A stretch of DNA of 64,000 bases from Chryseobacterium jejuense (lineage in GTDB: Bacteria > Bacteroidota > Bacteroidia > Flavobacteriales > Weeksellaceae). Below, one piece after another: positions 24,920 through 34,393 of the stretch. A program made the translations under genes and the position numbers. The first letter of the stretch is position 1; each line of letters starts with the position of its first letter. The stretch lies in the NCBI RefSeq assembly GCF_017877355.1, contig NZ_JAGIPR010000003.1, forward strand, positions 186,001 to 250,000. The letters are read 5' to 3'. The notes beneath the pieces were generated by a model. It had not been told where the DNA came from and searched no databases. It saw nothing but the letters and a program-made list of their open reading frames with translations.

Positions 24920-25291
24920 CTAATACTCATTAGAAGATATGTATTTCTTCTTAATCTGGAAGGCTATTTCCCAAAGAACAATAGAACTGATAGCATTTGT
25001 ACAGATTGCTGTAATCATTCCATAATCATCCCAATCCGGAGCCCATCTTACTTCCATTAAAAGATAGGCTATTGCTAAGGCTATAAATGCAATACTAAAT
25101 GCAGTGATAATATTAAAGCTGTCTTTCCATTTTAAAATAATGAAAGTAATTATTGAATTTAAAATTCCAAATCCCAGACTTGTTACCAGATAAAAGTTAT
25201 CACTTTTTAATATATCATCTATGGCAGCAATAGGAAATGCAACCAGGCAGTAGAGTATAAACAAGATCAGATAGGTAATTGCTTTTTTCAT
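24920..25291 (-). CDS. Small four-helix membrane protein, unknown function
   Basis: The 123-residue protein has four hydrophobic segments: residues 5-25, 34-53, 61-82 and 95-115. A conserved-looking acidic/aromatic loop RWAPDWDDYG separates the last two helices. No family is recognised. It lies between two secreted-protein genes on the same strand, with short gaps of 40 bases, so the 24067-26005 trio may form one transcript. Confidence 0.55.
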   Translation of the reverse strand: MKKAITYLILFILYCLVAFPIAAIDDILKSDNFYLVTSLGFGILNSIITFIILKWKDSFNIITAFSIAFIALAIAYLLMEVRWAPDWDDYGMITAICTNAISSIVLWEIAFQIKKKYISSNEY

Positions 25292-25333
25292 AATACATAG
25301 TTTATAATTTATCTTCCTAGCCTGAAGAACAAA

Positions 25334-26005
25334 TTAAAAAGGGATCTCCAAAGTTCTCCCTTTGTATTCGCCTTTTTCTATGGTAAAAAGGGCTACATAG
25401 GTACCTGCACCATCAGAATTTAACATGGAGATGTATAAAGTATCATTGATACGGTCATAATAACAGGTTGTAGATTTATTATTGACTTCGAACAGGTTTT
25501 CAATCTCCTTTTCAGGAATTTGAATGGTTTTATCTCCAATTTGTGCAGTGATGGAAAGATAGTGCGTTTTAGGAATTGTTCCGTCTATTCCCCAGACTTG
25601 CTGTTCTTTATAGTAATCTCCATGCAGTGTTGAAGAAAAGTCTTTTTCATTTTCCTTAAAATTAAATTTTCCCGAAACAATATTTATTTTAATATTTCCT
25701 GACTTAAAGATTGCTTTGTTCGCATCACGCACAGTTGAGGGGATAGCTTGGTAAGATTTTATATATTTTAGTCTTGAATTATGAATATAGCCATTACTTA
25801 CATTGGCCCAGCTTTTATGAGTTGGATCAGACTCAAATACATAGACGATCTCATCGGAATTGACCTTTCCAATAATCTTACTTTCTGCATCTGCATTTTC
25901 CCTTAGATTTACATAGCCATCTTTATCTACAACTTTTGCAAACTGGGCAAATGATAATTGTACACTTAAAACTGCTGTTAAAAGGAATATCTTCTTTGTT
26001 TTCAA
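25334..26005 (-). CDS. Secreted SH3-domain protein
   Basis: The protein has 223 residues. The start is TTG at 26005, giving MKTKKIFLLTAVLSVQLSFAQ, a clear signal peptide; no ATG lies near. The N-terminal SH3b domain is DKDGYVNLRENADAESKIIG...VYVFESD...WANVSNGYIHNSRLK, the NLR pattern being typical. A beta domain follows, ending GAGTYVALFTIEKGEYKGRTL. SH3b domains bind cell-wall or protein ligands. A TATTTTTG promoter box lies 17 nt upstream (26030-26023, minus strand). It resembles the gene at 1810-2607 in architecture. Confidence 0.7.
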   Translation of the reverse strand: MKTKKIFLLTAVLSVQLSFAQFAKVVDKDGYVNLRENADAESKIIGKVNSDEIVYVFESDPTHKSWANVSNGYIHNSRLKYIKSYQAIPSTVRDANKAIFKSGNIKINIVSGKFNFKENEKDFSSTLHGDYYKEQQVWGIDGTIPKTHYLSITAQIGDKTIQIPEKEIENLFEVNNKSTTCYYDRINDTLYISMLNSDGAGTYVALFTIEKGEYKGRTLEIPF

Positions 26006-26046
26006 TGAATTTTAATTTTAGACAAAAATAGTTTTATTATTTGAAA

Positions 26047-26174
26047 AAGATGGAAGCTGGAAGCTACTTACATACGAGTAATTATTTCCCGGTCTTCTTA
26101 AGAAAAAAGATAAACGAAATAGTGGGTATTCATGATTTATCATACTTAATAACTTCCATCCTCCGGCTTCAGGC
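26047..26174. repeat. GGAAGCTGGAAG ... CTTCCATCCTCCGGCTTC inverted repeat element
   Basis: GATGGAAGCTGGAAGC (26049-26064) and AACTTCCATCCTCCGGCTTC (26151-26170) are imperfect inverse copies about 90 bases apart, filling the gap between two minus-strand genes. The pair belongs to the dispersed family also seen at 30.7 and 34.9 kb. Confidence 0.6.
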
Positions 26175-26178
26175 TTTC

Positions 26179-28302
26179 TTACTTAAATATTTTTTGAATC
26201 ACATTTCCAATTTCCATAAAATCTCCGTGATTGCCTACAGAACGTATTTCCGGACTGTTTTTGTCATACTCGGAGAATGGGAAAATTAAGAGATAATTAT
26301 TGTCATTCAGATATCTGTTCAATAGCTCAGGAATAAGTCTCATACGGGGAATATAGGACTGCATTCCGCGTTTTGCCATTAAAATAATCAGAGCTTCATC
26401 CTCTTTCAGTTGAGCGGCTGTTTTTTCACCGTCCTGCCATGTATTCATAATGATGAATTCTGCTTCTATATTCGCTTTTTTAATGATCTTCTGAAGAATA
26501 TCAATGATGTTTTCAGGCGCATAAAAAGCTACGGTAGCTCCGGAATTTCTGGCAATATTCCAAACCCTTAAAAGTGCATGGAAGAATCCTGCTTCCTTAT
26601 GAGCATTTTCAGGAATCATGACAGCATATTTCTTAATGGTAGAAAGCGGTTGGGCAGCATGATACACCAAGACGTTCACATCGTCATTCTGAAGGTAACC
26701 ATTGTAAAGATTGTAGACAAAAGAGGGTGAAAAACCTTTTTCATCTTCTAAACCAATAATCAGATCTGTAATTTTCTGTTCCTTGATAACATTGTTGACT
26801 CCATTAATAACGTCATTGTCATACCTTTTAAGAGCCTGTAATTTGACATCGGCTGCTGCAGCCGTATCAGTTGCCTGATGAAGAAGTTTTTCAGCATTTT
26901 TTACAGACGATTCGTTTTTGTCTTCATTGATGACGTTTAAAGCAAATAAATCTTCCGTATTGGAATGTGCTTTAATCAGTATTCCCAGATTCACCATTCT
27001 CTCTACAGTTTCTTCGTGATTAATGGCCAATAGAATATTTTCCTCCTCATGGCTGGTTCCGGAAACCGTGTCTTCATTATCGCTTTCTGCAATTTTTTGG
27101 GCACTTGCCATGGAAATAAAGGATGAAATAGTACATGAAATGAGGATCAGTAAAATACTTCCGTTAAGAACGTGCTCGTTTAATAATCTTACAGGTTCTC
27201 CCGTTTCCGTTTCAGAAAGAATAATATTATAACCTACCATTACAGAGGCAAGGGTTGCCGCTGCAGAGGCAGAGCTCAATCCAAAGATTAGTTTTCCTTC
27301 TTCCTTGGTTAGTCTGAATGTCTTTTGAGTGGCTACTGCGGAAAGATATTTTCCACCAATGGATGCTACAAGCATAATTCCTGCTACTTCAAGCGTCTCC
27401 CAGCTTTTGAAAAATACTTTAAAGTCGATCAACATTCCTACACTGATCAGGAAGAAAGGAATAAAGATAGCGTTTCCTACAAATTCAACCCTGTTCATCA
27501 AGGAAGAAGTATGCGGAATTAGCCTGTTTAATGCCAATCCGGCAAAGAATGCCCCAATGATGGCTTCCACTCCGGCAAGTTCGGCAAGCATCGCTGCCAG
27601 ATAGATCATTACCAATACAAAAATATATTGTGAGATCTTATCATCTACTCTTTTGAAAAACCAACGTCCTATGATGGGGAATACAATTAATACAATTAAT
27701 GCAAAAACAATGAATGAAACAGATAATTTTATCCAGAATTCCGTTCCTACTTCTCCTTGAGACATTCCAACAATTACAGCAAGAACCAATAAAGCAAGAA
27801 TATCTGTAATCATTGTTCCGCCAACGGTAATATTGACAGCTTTATTTTTGGCCATTCCCAGTTTGCTTACCAATGGATAGGCAATAAGAGTGTGGGACGA
27901 AAAAAGGCTTGCAAACAAGATGGAGGTAAGCATTGAGAAATGAAGGATGTAATATCCACCCAAATATCCCAATACAAAAGGAACAATAAAGGTGTAAAGT
28001 CCAAAGGTGAGACTTTTCCATTTGTTTTTCTTAAAATCACCCATGTCGATTTCCAGCCCTGCCAGAAACATGATGTAAAGAAGTCCGGTTGTTCCGGTTA
28101 CGACAATGCTGCTGTCTCTTGATAATACATTAAATCCGTTAGGACCAATAATAGCTCCGGCGATGATAAGCCCCAGAAGGTGGGGAACTTTAATTTTATT
28201 TAATAATAATGGAGCCGCAAGGATGATGACCAGGACCAATAGGAATTTCAGTACTGGATCCTCTATAGGAAGGCTCAGATTGTGTATACTCAGTAAAATC
28301 AT
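26179..28302 (-). CDS. Monovalent cation:proton antiporter (CPA2, KefB-like) with C-terminal USP-like region
   Basis: The protein has 707 residues. About 12 helices fill residues 15-405, including KVPHLLGLIIAGAIIGPNGF, the ion-binding region GTMITDILALLVLAVIVG (T-D pair) and EAIIGAFFAGLALNRLIP. The cytoplasmic part (about 425-700) has two universal-stress-protein-like halves rather than a RCK domain, beginning ENILLAINHEETVERMVNLG. Such proteins exchange Na+ or K+ for H+ at the inner membrane. It lies 6 bases after the lipoprotein gene at 28309, in the same transcript. Confidence 0.88.
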   Translation of the reverse strand: MILLSIHNLSLPIEDPVLKFLLVLVIILAAPLLLNKIKVPHLLGLIIAGAIIGPNGFNVLSRDSSIVVTGTTGLLYIMFLAGLEIDMGDFKKNKWKSLTFGLYTFIVPFVLGYLGGYYILHFSMLTSILFASLFSSHTLIAYPLVSKLGMAKNKAVNITVGGTMITDILALLVLAVIVGMSQGEVGTEFWIKLSVSFIVFALIVLIVFPIIGRWFFKRVDDKISQYIFVLVMIYLAAMLAELAGVEAIIGAFFAGLALNRLIPHTSSLMNRVEFVGNAIFIPFFLISVGMLIDFKVFFKSWETLEVAGIMLVASIGGKYLSAVATQKTFRLTKEEGKLIFGLSSASAAATLASVMVGYNIILSETETGEPVRLLNEHVLNGSILLILISCTISSFISMASAQKIAESDNEDTVSGTSHEEENILLAINHEETVERMVNLGILIKAHSNTEDLFALNVINEDKNESSVKNAEKLLHQATDTAAAADVKLQALKRYDNDVINGVNNVIKEQKITDLIIGLEDEKGFSPSFVYNLYNGYLQNDDVNVLVYHAAQPLSTIKKYAVMIPENAHKEAGFFHALLRVWNIARNSGATVAFYAPENIIDILQKIIKKANIEAEFIIMNTWQDGEKTAAQLKEDEALIILMAKRGMQSYIPRMRLIPELLNRYLNDNNYLLIFPFSEYDKNSPEIRSVGNHGDFMEIGNVIQKIFK

Positions 28303-28308
28303 AGGTGT

Positions 28309-28872
28309 TTATTTGGTGGAACGTACTAATTCAACAGAGAACTTAGCGGTGCAGCCATCAGAAGTAATGGTTCTTGTTCCCTTGATTTTGTTGTCAGAAA
28401 TATCGTTAAGCAGAACGCTCATTTCTACATTCTTTTTCGCTGTAGAATCTGTTTTGAAGGAAAGCCGAATCTCGTTATTCTCAAATTTACCGGAATACAG
28501 TCTTACCAGGTTGTTGTTATTGATGATTTTGGTGATAGGCTGGGTAGAATCATTGTCAAATTCCCAGAGATCTGTACGTTGATCTCCTATCGCATAATCG
28601 CTGCAATTGGATTCTGTACAGATTACTTTCCCGTTCCATGGGCCGGAGATTTCTGCTGGCCATGTGGCAATAACCACAGAATCTTTTTTAGCAAAAATAC
28701 TGTCTCTCATTTTTAAAAGCGACTGGTATTCAGATTCTTTTTTAGCGAATGTTTTTTCTTTTTCTAATAATTGTTTTTCTCTGTCCGTAAGGTTCTTTTC
28801 CTTTTCCTTGTAGTCACAGCTTACCAGGATAAAAGAGGCCGCAAGAAGTACGAAAAATGTGTTTTTAAGCAT
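28309..28872 (-). CDS. Lipoprotein with coiled-coil N-terminal region
   Basis: The 187-residue protein has signal MLKNTFFVLLAASFILVSC with lipobox Cys19. Residues 20-60 are highly charged and predicted to be helical (KEKNLTDREKQLLEKEKTF), a likely coiled coil. A compact C-terminal beta domain follows with ISGPWNGKVICTESNCSDYAIG, two Cys and a conserved-looking GPW. No function is recognised. It is the first gene of a pair with the cation:proton antiporter. Confidence 0.65.
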   Translation of the reverse strand: MLKNTFFVLLAASFILVSCDYKEKEKNLTDREKQLLEKEKTFAKKESEYQSLLKMRDSIFAKKDSVVIATWPAEISGPWNGKVICTESNCSDYAIGDQRTDLWEFDNDSTQPITKIINNNNLVRLYSGKFENNEIRLSFKTDSTAKKNVEMSVLLNDISDNKIKGTRTITSDGCTAKFSVELVRSTK

Positions 28873-29000
28873 GTTGTATAGGTTGAGTATACAATATAGG
28901 GAAAATGGAAGGAATATAAAAACTTCTCTTAAGGTTTAACTGTTTAAGATTGTTCTGAAACAAGTAGAAATTTTTTATTTTGAATAAGTTAAACAGTATA

Positions 29001-29612
29001 TTAATCTTCAGGGAAGTGATAAACAGGTTTGTAGTATTTTCTGTTATCTTTCCATTTAATCTCTATATAATGATTACATCTATTTTCCAGATTTTTATGG
29101 GCATCAAAAAGAATGGCAGATCTCCCTTTATTAATTTCTTCCTGGATTACTTTAGAAGCAAATAGAATTCCGTCTATGGGTTGTCCGGCAAAATCTACAA
29201 TAATATTTACATTTTTTGAAAGTACAGAATATAGACTTAATAGCTTTCTTGGATTGCCTGGAAGGGTATGAATTTTTGTCTTTTTGTTAATCCATTCATA
29301 TTCATAAATCTTTTGAGAAAATGGACAATTCAGGTCAGCATTTTTCTTCAAATATTCACCAACTGTTATTGGCCACAATATACGTCTCCATTCAGGTTCC
29401 CATAAATAATCAACGAATGTGAAATCTTCATAAACACTTGTATCTCTGTGTTTAGCCTTCCCTGTAAAAATTGCTGTTAGATATTGTTCTGCGGAATGAG
29501 TGTCATTATTCCCTGTGTAAATACCAATTGTTTCACCTTTACGTAATGTGAAAGGCCCAATCGAAAATATGTCTGTCGATATTCCTTTGCATTCAATTAA
29601 AACGGGAGTCAT
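29001..29612 (-). CDS. Degenerate ABC-ATPase-like protein
   Basis: The 203-residue protein follows the layout of an ABC ATPase: an N-terminal strand and FSIGPFTLRKGETIGIYTG, where the last part sits at the Walker A position but reads GIYTGNNDTHS (30-40) with no GKS/T. LPGNPRKLLSLYSVLSKN (117-134) occupies the LSGGQ-to-helix region. NIIVDFAGQPIDG (136-148) replaces the Walker B LLLDEP.SGLD, and H172 in FDAHK fits the H-loop. The catalytic Lys and Glu are absent, so ATP hydrolysis is unlikely. It may regulate or scaffold something. The EamA gene is 36 bases upstream. Confidence 0.6.
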   Translation of the reverse strand: MTPVLIECKGISTDIFSIGPFTLRKGETIGIYTGNNDTHSAEQYLTAIFTGKAKHRDTSVYEDFTFVDYLWEPEWRRILWPITVGEYLKKNADLNCPFSQKIYEYEWINKKTKIHTLPGNPRKLLSLYSVLSKNVNIIVDFAGQPIDGILFASKVIQEEINKGRSAILFDAHKNLENRCNHYIEIKWKDNRKYYKPVYHFPED

Positions 29613-29648
29613 TAATATTAAGAATTAAAAGGTTAAAAAATATTTTCT

Positions 29649-30554
29649 TTATACAACTTTCTGTCTCCTGAACATTTCCGGTTTATAATTAATGATGAAC
29701 ACACCACAAATAATTAATGCAGCTGCAAGAATAAATTTCATTGAAATCTGTTCGTCCATAATGAGCCAGCCCAGAAATATGGCAATAATGGTATTGATAT
29801 AAGCCAATATGGAGACCTGCACCGGAGAAATTTTGGTTAAAGCATAATGAAATGCAAAAAAAGCAGCTACAGAACCGAAAACAGACAGATATAACATGGC
29901 AGAAATACTTTTAAAAGTCCAGTTTTCGAAGTTATAATTCCCTGAAAATAAGAAGGCAAGGATAATCTGAACGATTCCTGCAAACAGGAACTGGTAAAAT
30001 AAATTTAGAGTGATATTTCCGCTTTGAATATTCAGTTTCTTGGTGAAGATGGTTCCTGAAGCCCATCCTGTAATAGCACAGAACATAAAGATCATTCCCA
30101 TTCTGTAATCCGGATTGGCAAGATCCTGCAGACCATCCCAAAAAATAAACAAAATTCCACTGAAGCAAAGCAATACGCCGAGAAAGGCTCGGACGCTAAA
30201 CTTCTGTAAACCTACAGCCAAACTCCCCAAAAAAACAAGAATAGGTGAGCAGGCACTAATGAGCGATGCCAAACTGCTTGATACGGTTTCTTCAGCAACA
30301 GTTGTCATACCGTTAGCGATAACCAGCATCAGGGTGGCAAAAACAATCTGATATCCCAGACTTTTCCAGCCAATCCATTTAAATTCCTTTCTTGAAAGAA
30401 GGATAATGAGCATAATGATGGCTGCCAGAAACTGACGGATTCCTGCTACAAACCATGCAGGAATAGTTTCCACAGCCACACGGATGGCTAAAAATGTAGT
30501 TCCCCATACAAAAGCAACCGTGAGAACAGCGAAAATAAGTTTATAATCTTTCAA
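29649..30554 (-). CDS. EamA/DMT-family transporter
   Basis: The 301-residue protein has ten predicted helices in two EamA repeats: LIFAVLTVAFVWGTTFLAIRV with the typical WG..F and the second repeat beginning MGMIFMFCAITGWASGTIF. The start is TTG at 30554 (no ATG in frame upstream), directly before the first helix. A TACATTTG box sits 20 nt upstream. EamA proteins export amino acids, cofactors or other small metabolites; the substrate is unknown. It ends with a basic cytoplasmic tail. Confidence 0.88.
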   Translation of the reverse strand: MKDYKLIFAVLTVAFVWGTTFLAIRVAVETIPAWFVAGIRQFLAAIIMLIILLSRKEFKWIGWKSLGYQIVFATLMLVIANGMTTVAEETVSSSLASLISACSPILVFLGSLAVGLQKFSVRAFLGVLLCFSGILFIFWDGLQDLANPDYRMGMIFMFCAITGWASGTIFTKKLNIQSGNITLNLFYQFLFAGIVQIILAFLFSGNYNFENWTFKSISAMLYLSVFGSVAAFFAFHYALTKISPVQVSILAYINTIIAIFLGWLIMDEQISMKFILAAALIICGVFIINYKPEMFRRQKVV

Positions 30555-30574
30555 AGTAAATGGAGTGTAACAAG

Positions 30575-30582
30575 CAAATGTA
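30575..30582 (-). promoter_or_regulatory. Promoter -7 box of EamA gene
   Basis: TACATTTG on the minus strand matches TAnnTTTG and lies 20 nt before the TTG start. No -33 TTTG is seen. Confidence 0.4.
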
Positions 30583-30640
30583 GCTGTTTTTTGATGACTG
30601 GAATGGGTACAGTTGAGGTGATTTTCTGTGACACAGATGA

Positions 30641-30770
30641 GGAGGGAAGCTGGAGGCTGGAAGAGGGGAAGTAGGGTAGCCTTTATACAGATTGCAGTAT
30701 GAAATGGATAGGTATTATTTTGTGTGGAAATAAACTTCCAGCTTCCTAACTTCCAGCTTTAAATTTTAAT
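30641..30770. repeat. GGAAGCTGGAGGCTGGAAG ... CTTCCAGCTTCCTAACTTCC element
   Basis: The arms at about 30646-30672 and 30733-30757 are imperfect inverse copies enclosing some 60 bases. The element fills the gap between the divergent EamA and purE genes and ends just before the purE promoter box. Confidence 0.65.
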
Positions 30771-30774
30771 TTTT

Positions 30775-30782
30775 TATCTTTG
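30775..30782 (+). promoter_or_regulatory. Promoter -7 box of purE
   Basis: TATCTTTG fits TAnnTTTG and lies 21 nt before the ATG at 30804. Confidence 0.45.
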
Positions 30783-30803
30783 AACATCTAATAAAAATTG
30801 AAG

Positions 30804-31307
30804 ATGGTAGGTATTATTATGGGCAGTCAGAGTGATCTGCCGATCATGGAACAGGCTGCAAATTTCCTGAAAAGTCTGGATATTCCTTATGAATTGACTG
30901 TTGTTTCAGCTCACAGAACACCGGAAAGGATGTTCGATTATGCCAAGACCGCTCAGGAGAGAGGTCTTAAAGTGATTGTTGCCGGAGCAGGAGGGGCAGC
31001 TCATCTTCCGGGAATGGTGGCAAGTTGTACAACTCTTCCTGTAATCGGAGTTCCGATTTTGTCCAGTAATTCTATTGATGGGTGGGATTCTGTACTTTCA
31101 ATCCTTCAGATGCCGGGTGGAATTCCGGTAGCAACCGTAGCATTAAACGGTGCATTGAATGCAGGGATTTTAGCAGCTAAAATCATTGGAAGCGGTAATG
31201 AGGAAGTAGCTGCGAAACTTCAAAAATATCAGGATTCTTTGAAAGATAAAGTATTGGGAACTGTGGAAGATATCAAAGCACAGCATCCTAATCATTTTGA
31301 TAAATAG
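30804..31307 (+). CDS. purE: N5-carboxyaminoimidazole ribonucleotide mutase
   Basis: The 167-residue protein begins VGIIMGSQSDLPIMEQAA, the class I PurE signature, and has VVSAHRTPERMFDYA (catalytic His) and VIVAGAGGAAHLPGMVAS. It rearranges N5-CAIR to CAIR in purine synthesis, taking the product of PurK (22894-24006). The frame also offers TTG at 30798; ATG at 30804 matches family starts. A bidirectional terminator follows at 31391. Confidence 0.97.
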   Translation: MVGIIMGSQSDLPIMEQAANFLKSLDIPYELTVVSAHRTPERMFDYAKTAQERGLKVIVAGAGGAAHLPGMVASCTTLPVIGVPILSSNSIDGWDSVLSILQMPGGIPVATVALNGALNAGILAAKIIGSGNEEVAAKLQKYQDSLKDKVLGTVEDIKAQHPNHFDK

Positions 31308-31390
31308 TTTTAAAAGATTGAGTCGTTCTAAGATAGGTTGATAACCAATCGATTTATCTACGGAAAATCAAGGATTAAAAATATATAATA

Positions 31391-31420
31391 AAAAACTCTC
31401 CCGATATTGGGAGAGTTTTT
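31391..31420. terminator. Bidirectional terminator after purE
   Basis: A perfect 12-bp stem AAAAACTCTCCC/GGGAGAGTTTTT with a GATATT loop separates purE and the converging YiaA-like gene. Confidence 0.9.
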
Positions 31421-31423
31421 GTA

Positions 31424-31816
31424 TTATTCCTGAAGCATATTGTCTCTGGTATTCTTCTGAACGGCAATAGCGCCAAAAAGTGCCAGAAGAAAGGCGAAAG
31501 CATAAAATCCTTTTTCACTTGGAAGTATGGTGGCGTTCCAGAGTCCGACGGCCAGCAATACGATGGAGGACAAGGTAGCAAACCAACAAATTCCATAGTA
31601 AATGTCAGTTACCTGGATATTTTCCAATTTATCACGAACCGCTTTCTGTAAGGAAACAACAGCAAATAAACCATATAATAAGATCGTAAAATAGTAACCT
31701 TTCTCATTCAGCTGCATTTCAGCCCTTACAAGTCCTACGATATACCCAATCATTCCTGCTCCCAATGCGACCCATGATGCTGCAATAAATGCATTTGATA
31801 CTCTTTGTTTTTTCAT
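31424..31816 (-). CDS. YiaA/YiaB-family inner membrane protein
   Basis: The 130-residue protein has four helices arranged as two repeats, each a pair separated by a short loop: [21 protein letters not shown] then [28 protein letters not shown], and again [16 protein letters not shown] then [28 protein letters not shown] (each cited in part). The repeated EKGFY...QKxxRD pattern is the YiaA/YiaB signature. Function unknown. It is a single gene with its own terminator. Confidence 0.85.
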   Translation of the reverse strand: MKKQRVSNAFIAASWVALGAGMIGYIVGLVRAEMQLNEKGYYFTILLYGLFAVVSLQKAVRDKLENIQVTDIYYGICWFATLSSIVLLAVGLWNATILPSEKGFYAFAFLLALFGAIAVQKNTRDNMLQE

Positions 31817-31980
31817 GAATTTAATGTTTTGTTTAAGGGCTAAATATATTCATTTTTTGTTAATATTATCACCATCATGAGAAAATATGGGTAAAATACG
31901 GAGAGATGAAACTACGATCTTCATCTTCCGCCTTATTATATGTAAGTTGGAAATCTGCTTTTAAAAAAAACAAAACTTTC

Positions 31981-32814
31981 CTAACCTGGAAAGCTTGTAT
32001 ACTGTTTTTGTAAGGTAATATATTCGTAATTGTACTCTATAAAAGTATTGCCATTAGCGTCTTTTCCTATGACCTTAGATGGTAATTGAGCATTATTGTA
32101 TTGAATTTCGTAGGTTATATTTTGAATCTGAACCCAATTTCCTGCACTATCCTTACTGCTTATTTTTTCTGACGTATAATTATTTTGACTTAAAAATTGT
32201 GTGCCAGCTAAATAAGTTCTAAAGTATGTATTGGTCAGAGAATAAGGATTTACCTTGTTATCGTAGGAAAATTCTCTTTTAATAGTAGATGAGCCACCTA
32301 TATTATCACTGAATATGATTTCTGTTGAAACATTATCACCGATGTAAGTATATGATGACGTAGATGGAGTGGTACAATTTAATGAAAAACAAAGGGAAGT
32401 GGAAGTGACTTTACCGTTGTTATAGGTGTAAGCCTTTGTTGTGTTATTATTAGAATCGGGATAGATTGATTTAATTGTAGTTAGCTGATTTTCATTATAA
32501 GACCAGGTTGTATAATAAGCAATTGTTCCATCCGTATTATAGTAATTTGTTTTTGAAAGTTTTCCGTTAATATCATATTCAAAACTTGTTGCTCTGCCTT
32601 GTGATAAAACTTTTATTAATTGTTTTTGGCTGTTATAATCAAATGTTACTACACTTGTATTAGGGTTAGAAGGATTAGTGTAATTAACAGTTGTGACTTT
32701 ACTTAAGAATATTTGAGATTCAGGATTATTGGGTGTATCATCTTCATCATTACCACTGCAGCTGTTAAAGAATAAGACTGAACTTAAGGCCCCCAGAAAT
32801 AAGTAAATTTTCAT
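31981..32814 (-). CDS. Lipoprotein with YD-repeat-like strands
   Basis: The start at 32814 gives MKIYLFLGALSSVLFFNSC with lipobox Cys19 and an acidic GNDEDDTPNNPES linker; the frame is open to 32901, but that part lacks sense as a signal. The mature 255 residues are repeated beta-hairpins of the YD/RHS type: VVTFDYNSQKQLIKV, SFEYDINGKLSKTNYY, TWSYNENQLTTIKS, AYTYNNGKVTSTS. The pattern is common in uncharacterised Bacteroidota surface lipoproteins. Function unknown. Confidence 0.7.
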   Translation of the reverse strand: MKIYLFLGALSSVLFFNSCSGNDEDDTPNNPESQIFLSKVTTVNYTNPSNPNTSVVTFDYNSQKQLIKVLSQGRATSFEYDINGKLSKTNYYNTDGTIAYYTTWSYNENQLTTIKSIYPDSNNNTTKAYTYNNGKVTSTSLCFSLNCTTPSTSSYTYIGDNVSTEIIFSDNIGGSSTIKREFSYDNKVNPYSLTNTYFRTYLAGTQFLSQNNYTSEKISSKDSAGNWVQIQNITYEIQYNNAQLPSKVIGKDANGNTFIEYNYEYITLQKQYTSFPG

Positions 32815-32861
32815 AGTATATTTTTTGCACTCAAAAATAGAAAATGTTTGATAATCCACAT

Positions 32862-32895
32862 GAAAAAATCCCACTATTTCAAAATAGTGGGATAA
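32862..32895 (-). terminator. Terminator of ahcY
   Basis: A 10-bp perfect stem (ATCCCACTAT/ATAGTGGGAT) ends in TTTTTT on the minus strand, 20 bases after the ahcY stop. Confidence 0.85.
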
Positions 32896-32913
32896 TATCA
32901 TATTTTATGAATC

Positions 32914-34227
32914 TTAGTATCTGTAGTATTCAGGCTTGAATGGCCCTTTTACATCTACTCCGATATACTCAGCCTGTTCAGTAGAAAGAGTTTCAAGTTC
33001 TACGCTTAATTTCTTAAGGTGTAAAGCCGCTACTTTTTCATCTAAGTGCTTAGGAAGCATATATACTTCGTTTCCATACGCTGCAGAGTTGTTCCATAGT
33101 TCGATCTGAGCCAAAGTCTGGTTAGAGAAAGAGTTAGACATTACAAAACTTGGGTGACCTGTTGCACATCCAAGGTTTACTAATCTTCCTTCTGCAAGGA
33201 TGATAATCTCTTTTCCTTCTACAGTATAAATATCTACCTGAGGCTTCACTTCAGATTTAGTAGAACCATAGTTTTCGTTTAACCAGGCCATATCGATTTC
33301 ATTATCGAAGTGCCCGATGTTACAAACGATAGCTTTATCTTTCATCTTAAGGAAGTGCTCTCCTCTTACGATATTGAAGTTACCTGTTGTAGTGATGATG
33401 ATATCTGCGTTATCTACTACAGTATCTAATCTTTTCACTTCATAACCGTCCATTGCAGCCTGAAGCGCACAAATTGGGTCAATTTCAGTAACGGTAACAA
33501 TAGAACCAGCTCCTCTGAAAGAAGCAGCAGTACCTTTACCTACGTCTCCGTATCCGCAAACTACCACTCTTTTTCCAGCCAACATTACGTCTGTAGCTCT
33601 TCTTACAGCATCTACTGCAGATTCCTTACATCCGTATTTGTTGTCGAATTTAGATTTAGTTACAGAGTCGTTTACGTTGATAGCTGGCATTACCAAAGTT
33701 CCGTTCTTCATTCTTTCATACAATCTGTGTACTCCGGTAGTTGTTTCTTCAGAAAGTCCTTTGATATCTTTTGTGAATTCAGGGTATTTATCAAAAACCA
33801 TGTTTGTTAAATCTCCACCATCATCAAGGATCATGTTCAATGGTTTTCTATCTTCACCAAAGAATAAAGTCTGCTCAATACACCAGTCAAATTCTTCAGC
33901 ATTTAAACCTTTCCAGGCATAAACCGGAATTCCCGCAGCAGCAATTGCAGCAGCAGCGTGGTCCTGTGTAGAGAAAATATTACAAGATGACCAGGTTACT
34001 TCAGCTCCTAAAGCTACCAAAGTCTCGATAAGCACAGCCGTTTGGATCGTCATGTGAAGACATCCAGCGATTCTTGCTCCTTTAAGCGGTTGAGATGGCC
34101 CGTACTCTTCACGGATAGCCATCAAACCTGGCATTTCTGCTTCTGCAAGGGTAATTTCTTTTCTTCCCCATTCTGCAAGGGAGATATCCTTAACTTTATA
34201 AGGAACGTATTGTGTTGTTGTACTCAT
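32914..34227 (-). CDS. ahcY: Adenosylhomocysteinase
   Basis: The 437-residue protein carries the N-terminal substrate region [32 protein letters not shown], the NAD-binding [19 protein letters not shown] (about residues 224-242), [13 protein letters not shown] and the C-terminal [18 protein letters not shown], followed by the family's KPEYYRY end. It hydrolyses S-adenosylhomocysteine to adenosine and homocysteine, keeping methylation going. The length fits the bacterial form with the 40-residue insert absent or short. A TAATTTTG promoter box lies 40 bases upstream. Confidence 0.98.
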   Translation of the reverse strand: MSTTTQYVPYKVKDISLAEWGRKEITLAEAEMPGLMAIREEYGPSQPLKGARIAGCLHMTIQTAVLIETLVALGAEVTWSSCNIFSTQDHAAAAIAAAGIPVYAWKGLNAEEFDWCIEQTLFFGEDRKPLNMILDDGGDLTNMVFDKYPEFTKDIKGLSEETTTGVHRLYERMKNGTLVMPAINVNDSVTKSKFDNKYGCKESAVDAVRRATDVMLAGKRVVVCGYGDVGKGTAASFRGAGSIVTVTEIDPICALQAAMDGYEVKRLDTVVDNADIIITTTGNFNIVRGEHFLKMKDKAIVCNIGHFDNEIDMAWLNENYGSTKSEVKPQVDIYTVEGKEIIILAEGRLVNLGCATGHPSFVMSNSFSNQTLAQIELWNNSAAYGNEVYMLPKHLDEKVAALHLKKLSVELETLSTEQAEYIGVDVKGPFKPEYYRY

Positions 34228-34266
34228 ATGTAATGAATAAATTTAAATTCAGTTGATAACGAAAGG

Positions 34267-34274
34267 CAAAATTA
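34267..34274 (-). promoter_or_regulatory. Promoter -7 box of ahcY
   Basis: TAATTTTG on the minus strand fits TAnnTTTG, 39 nt before the ATG at 34227. The -33 element is not clear. Confidence 0.4.
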
Positions 34275-34393
34275 CAATTTATAATTAAGATAAAAAAACG
34301 GCAGATCAATTTCAGTTTTATGAGATTAAACATAACTTAAAATTATTTAGTCTTAATATAAATAATTACTTTTATCTGACAAATACTATAATT

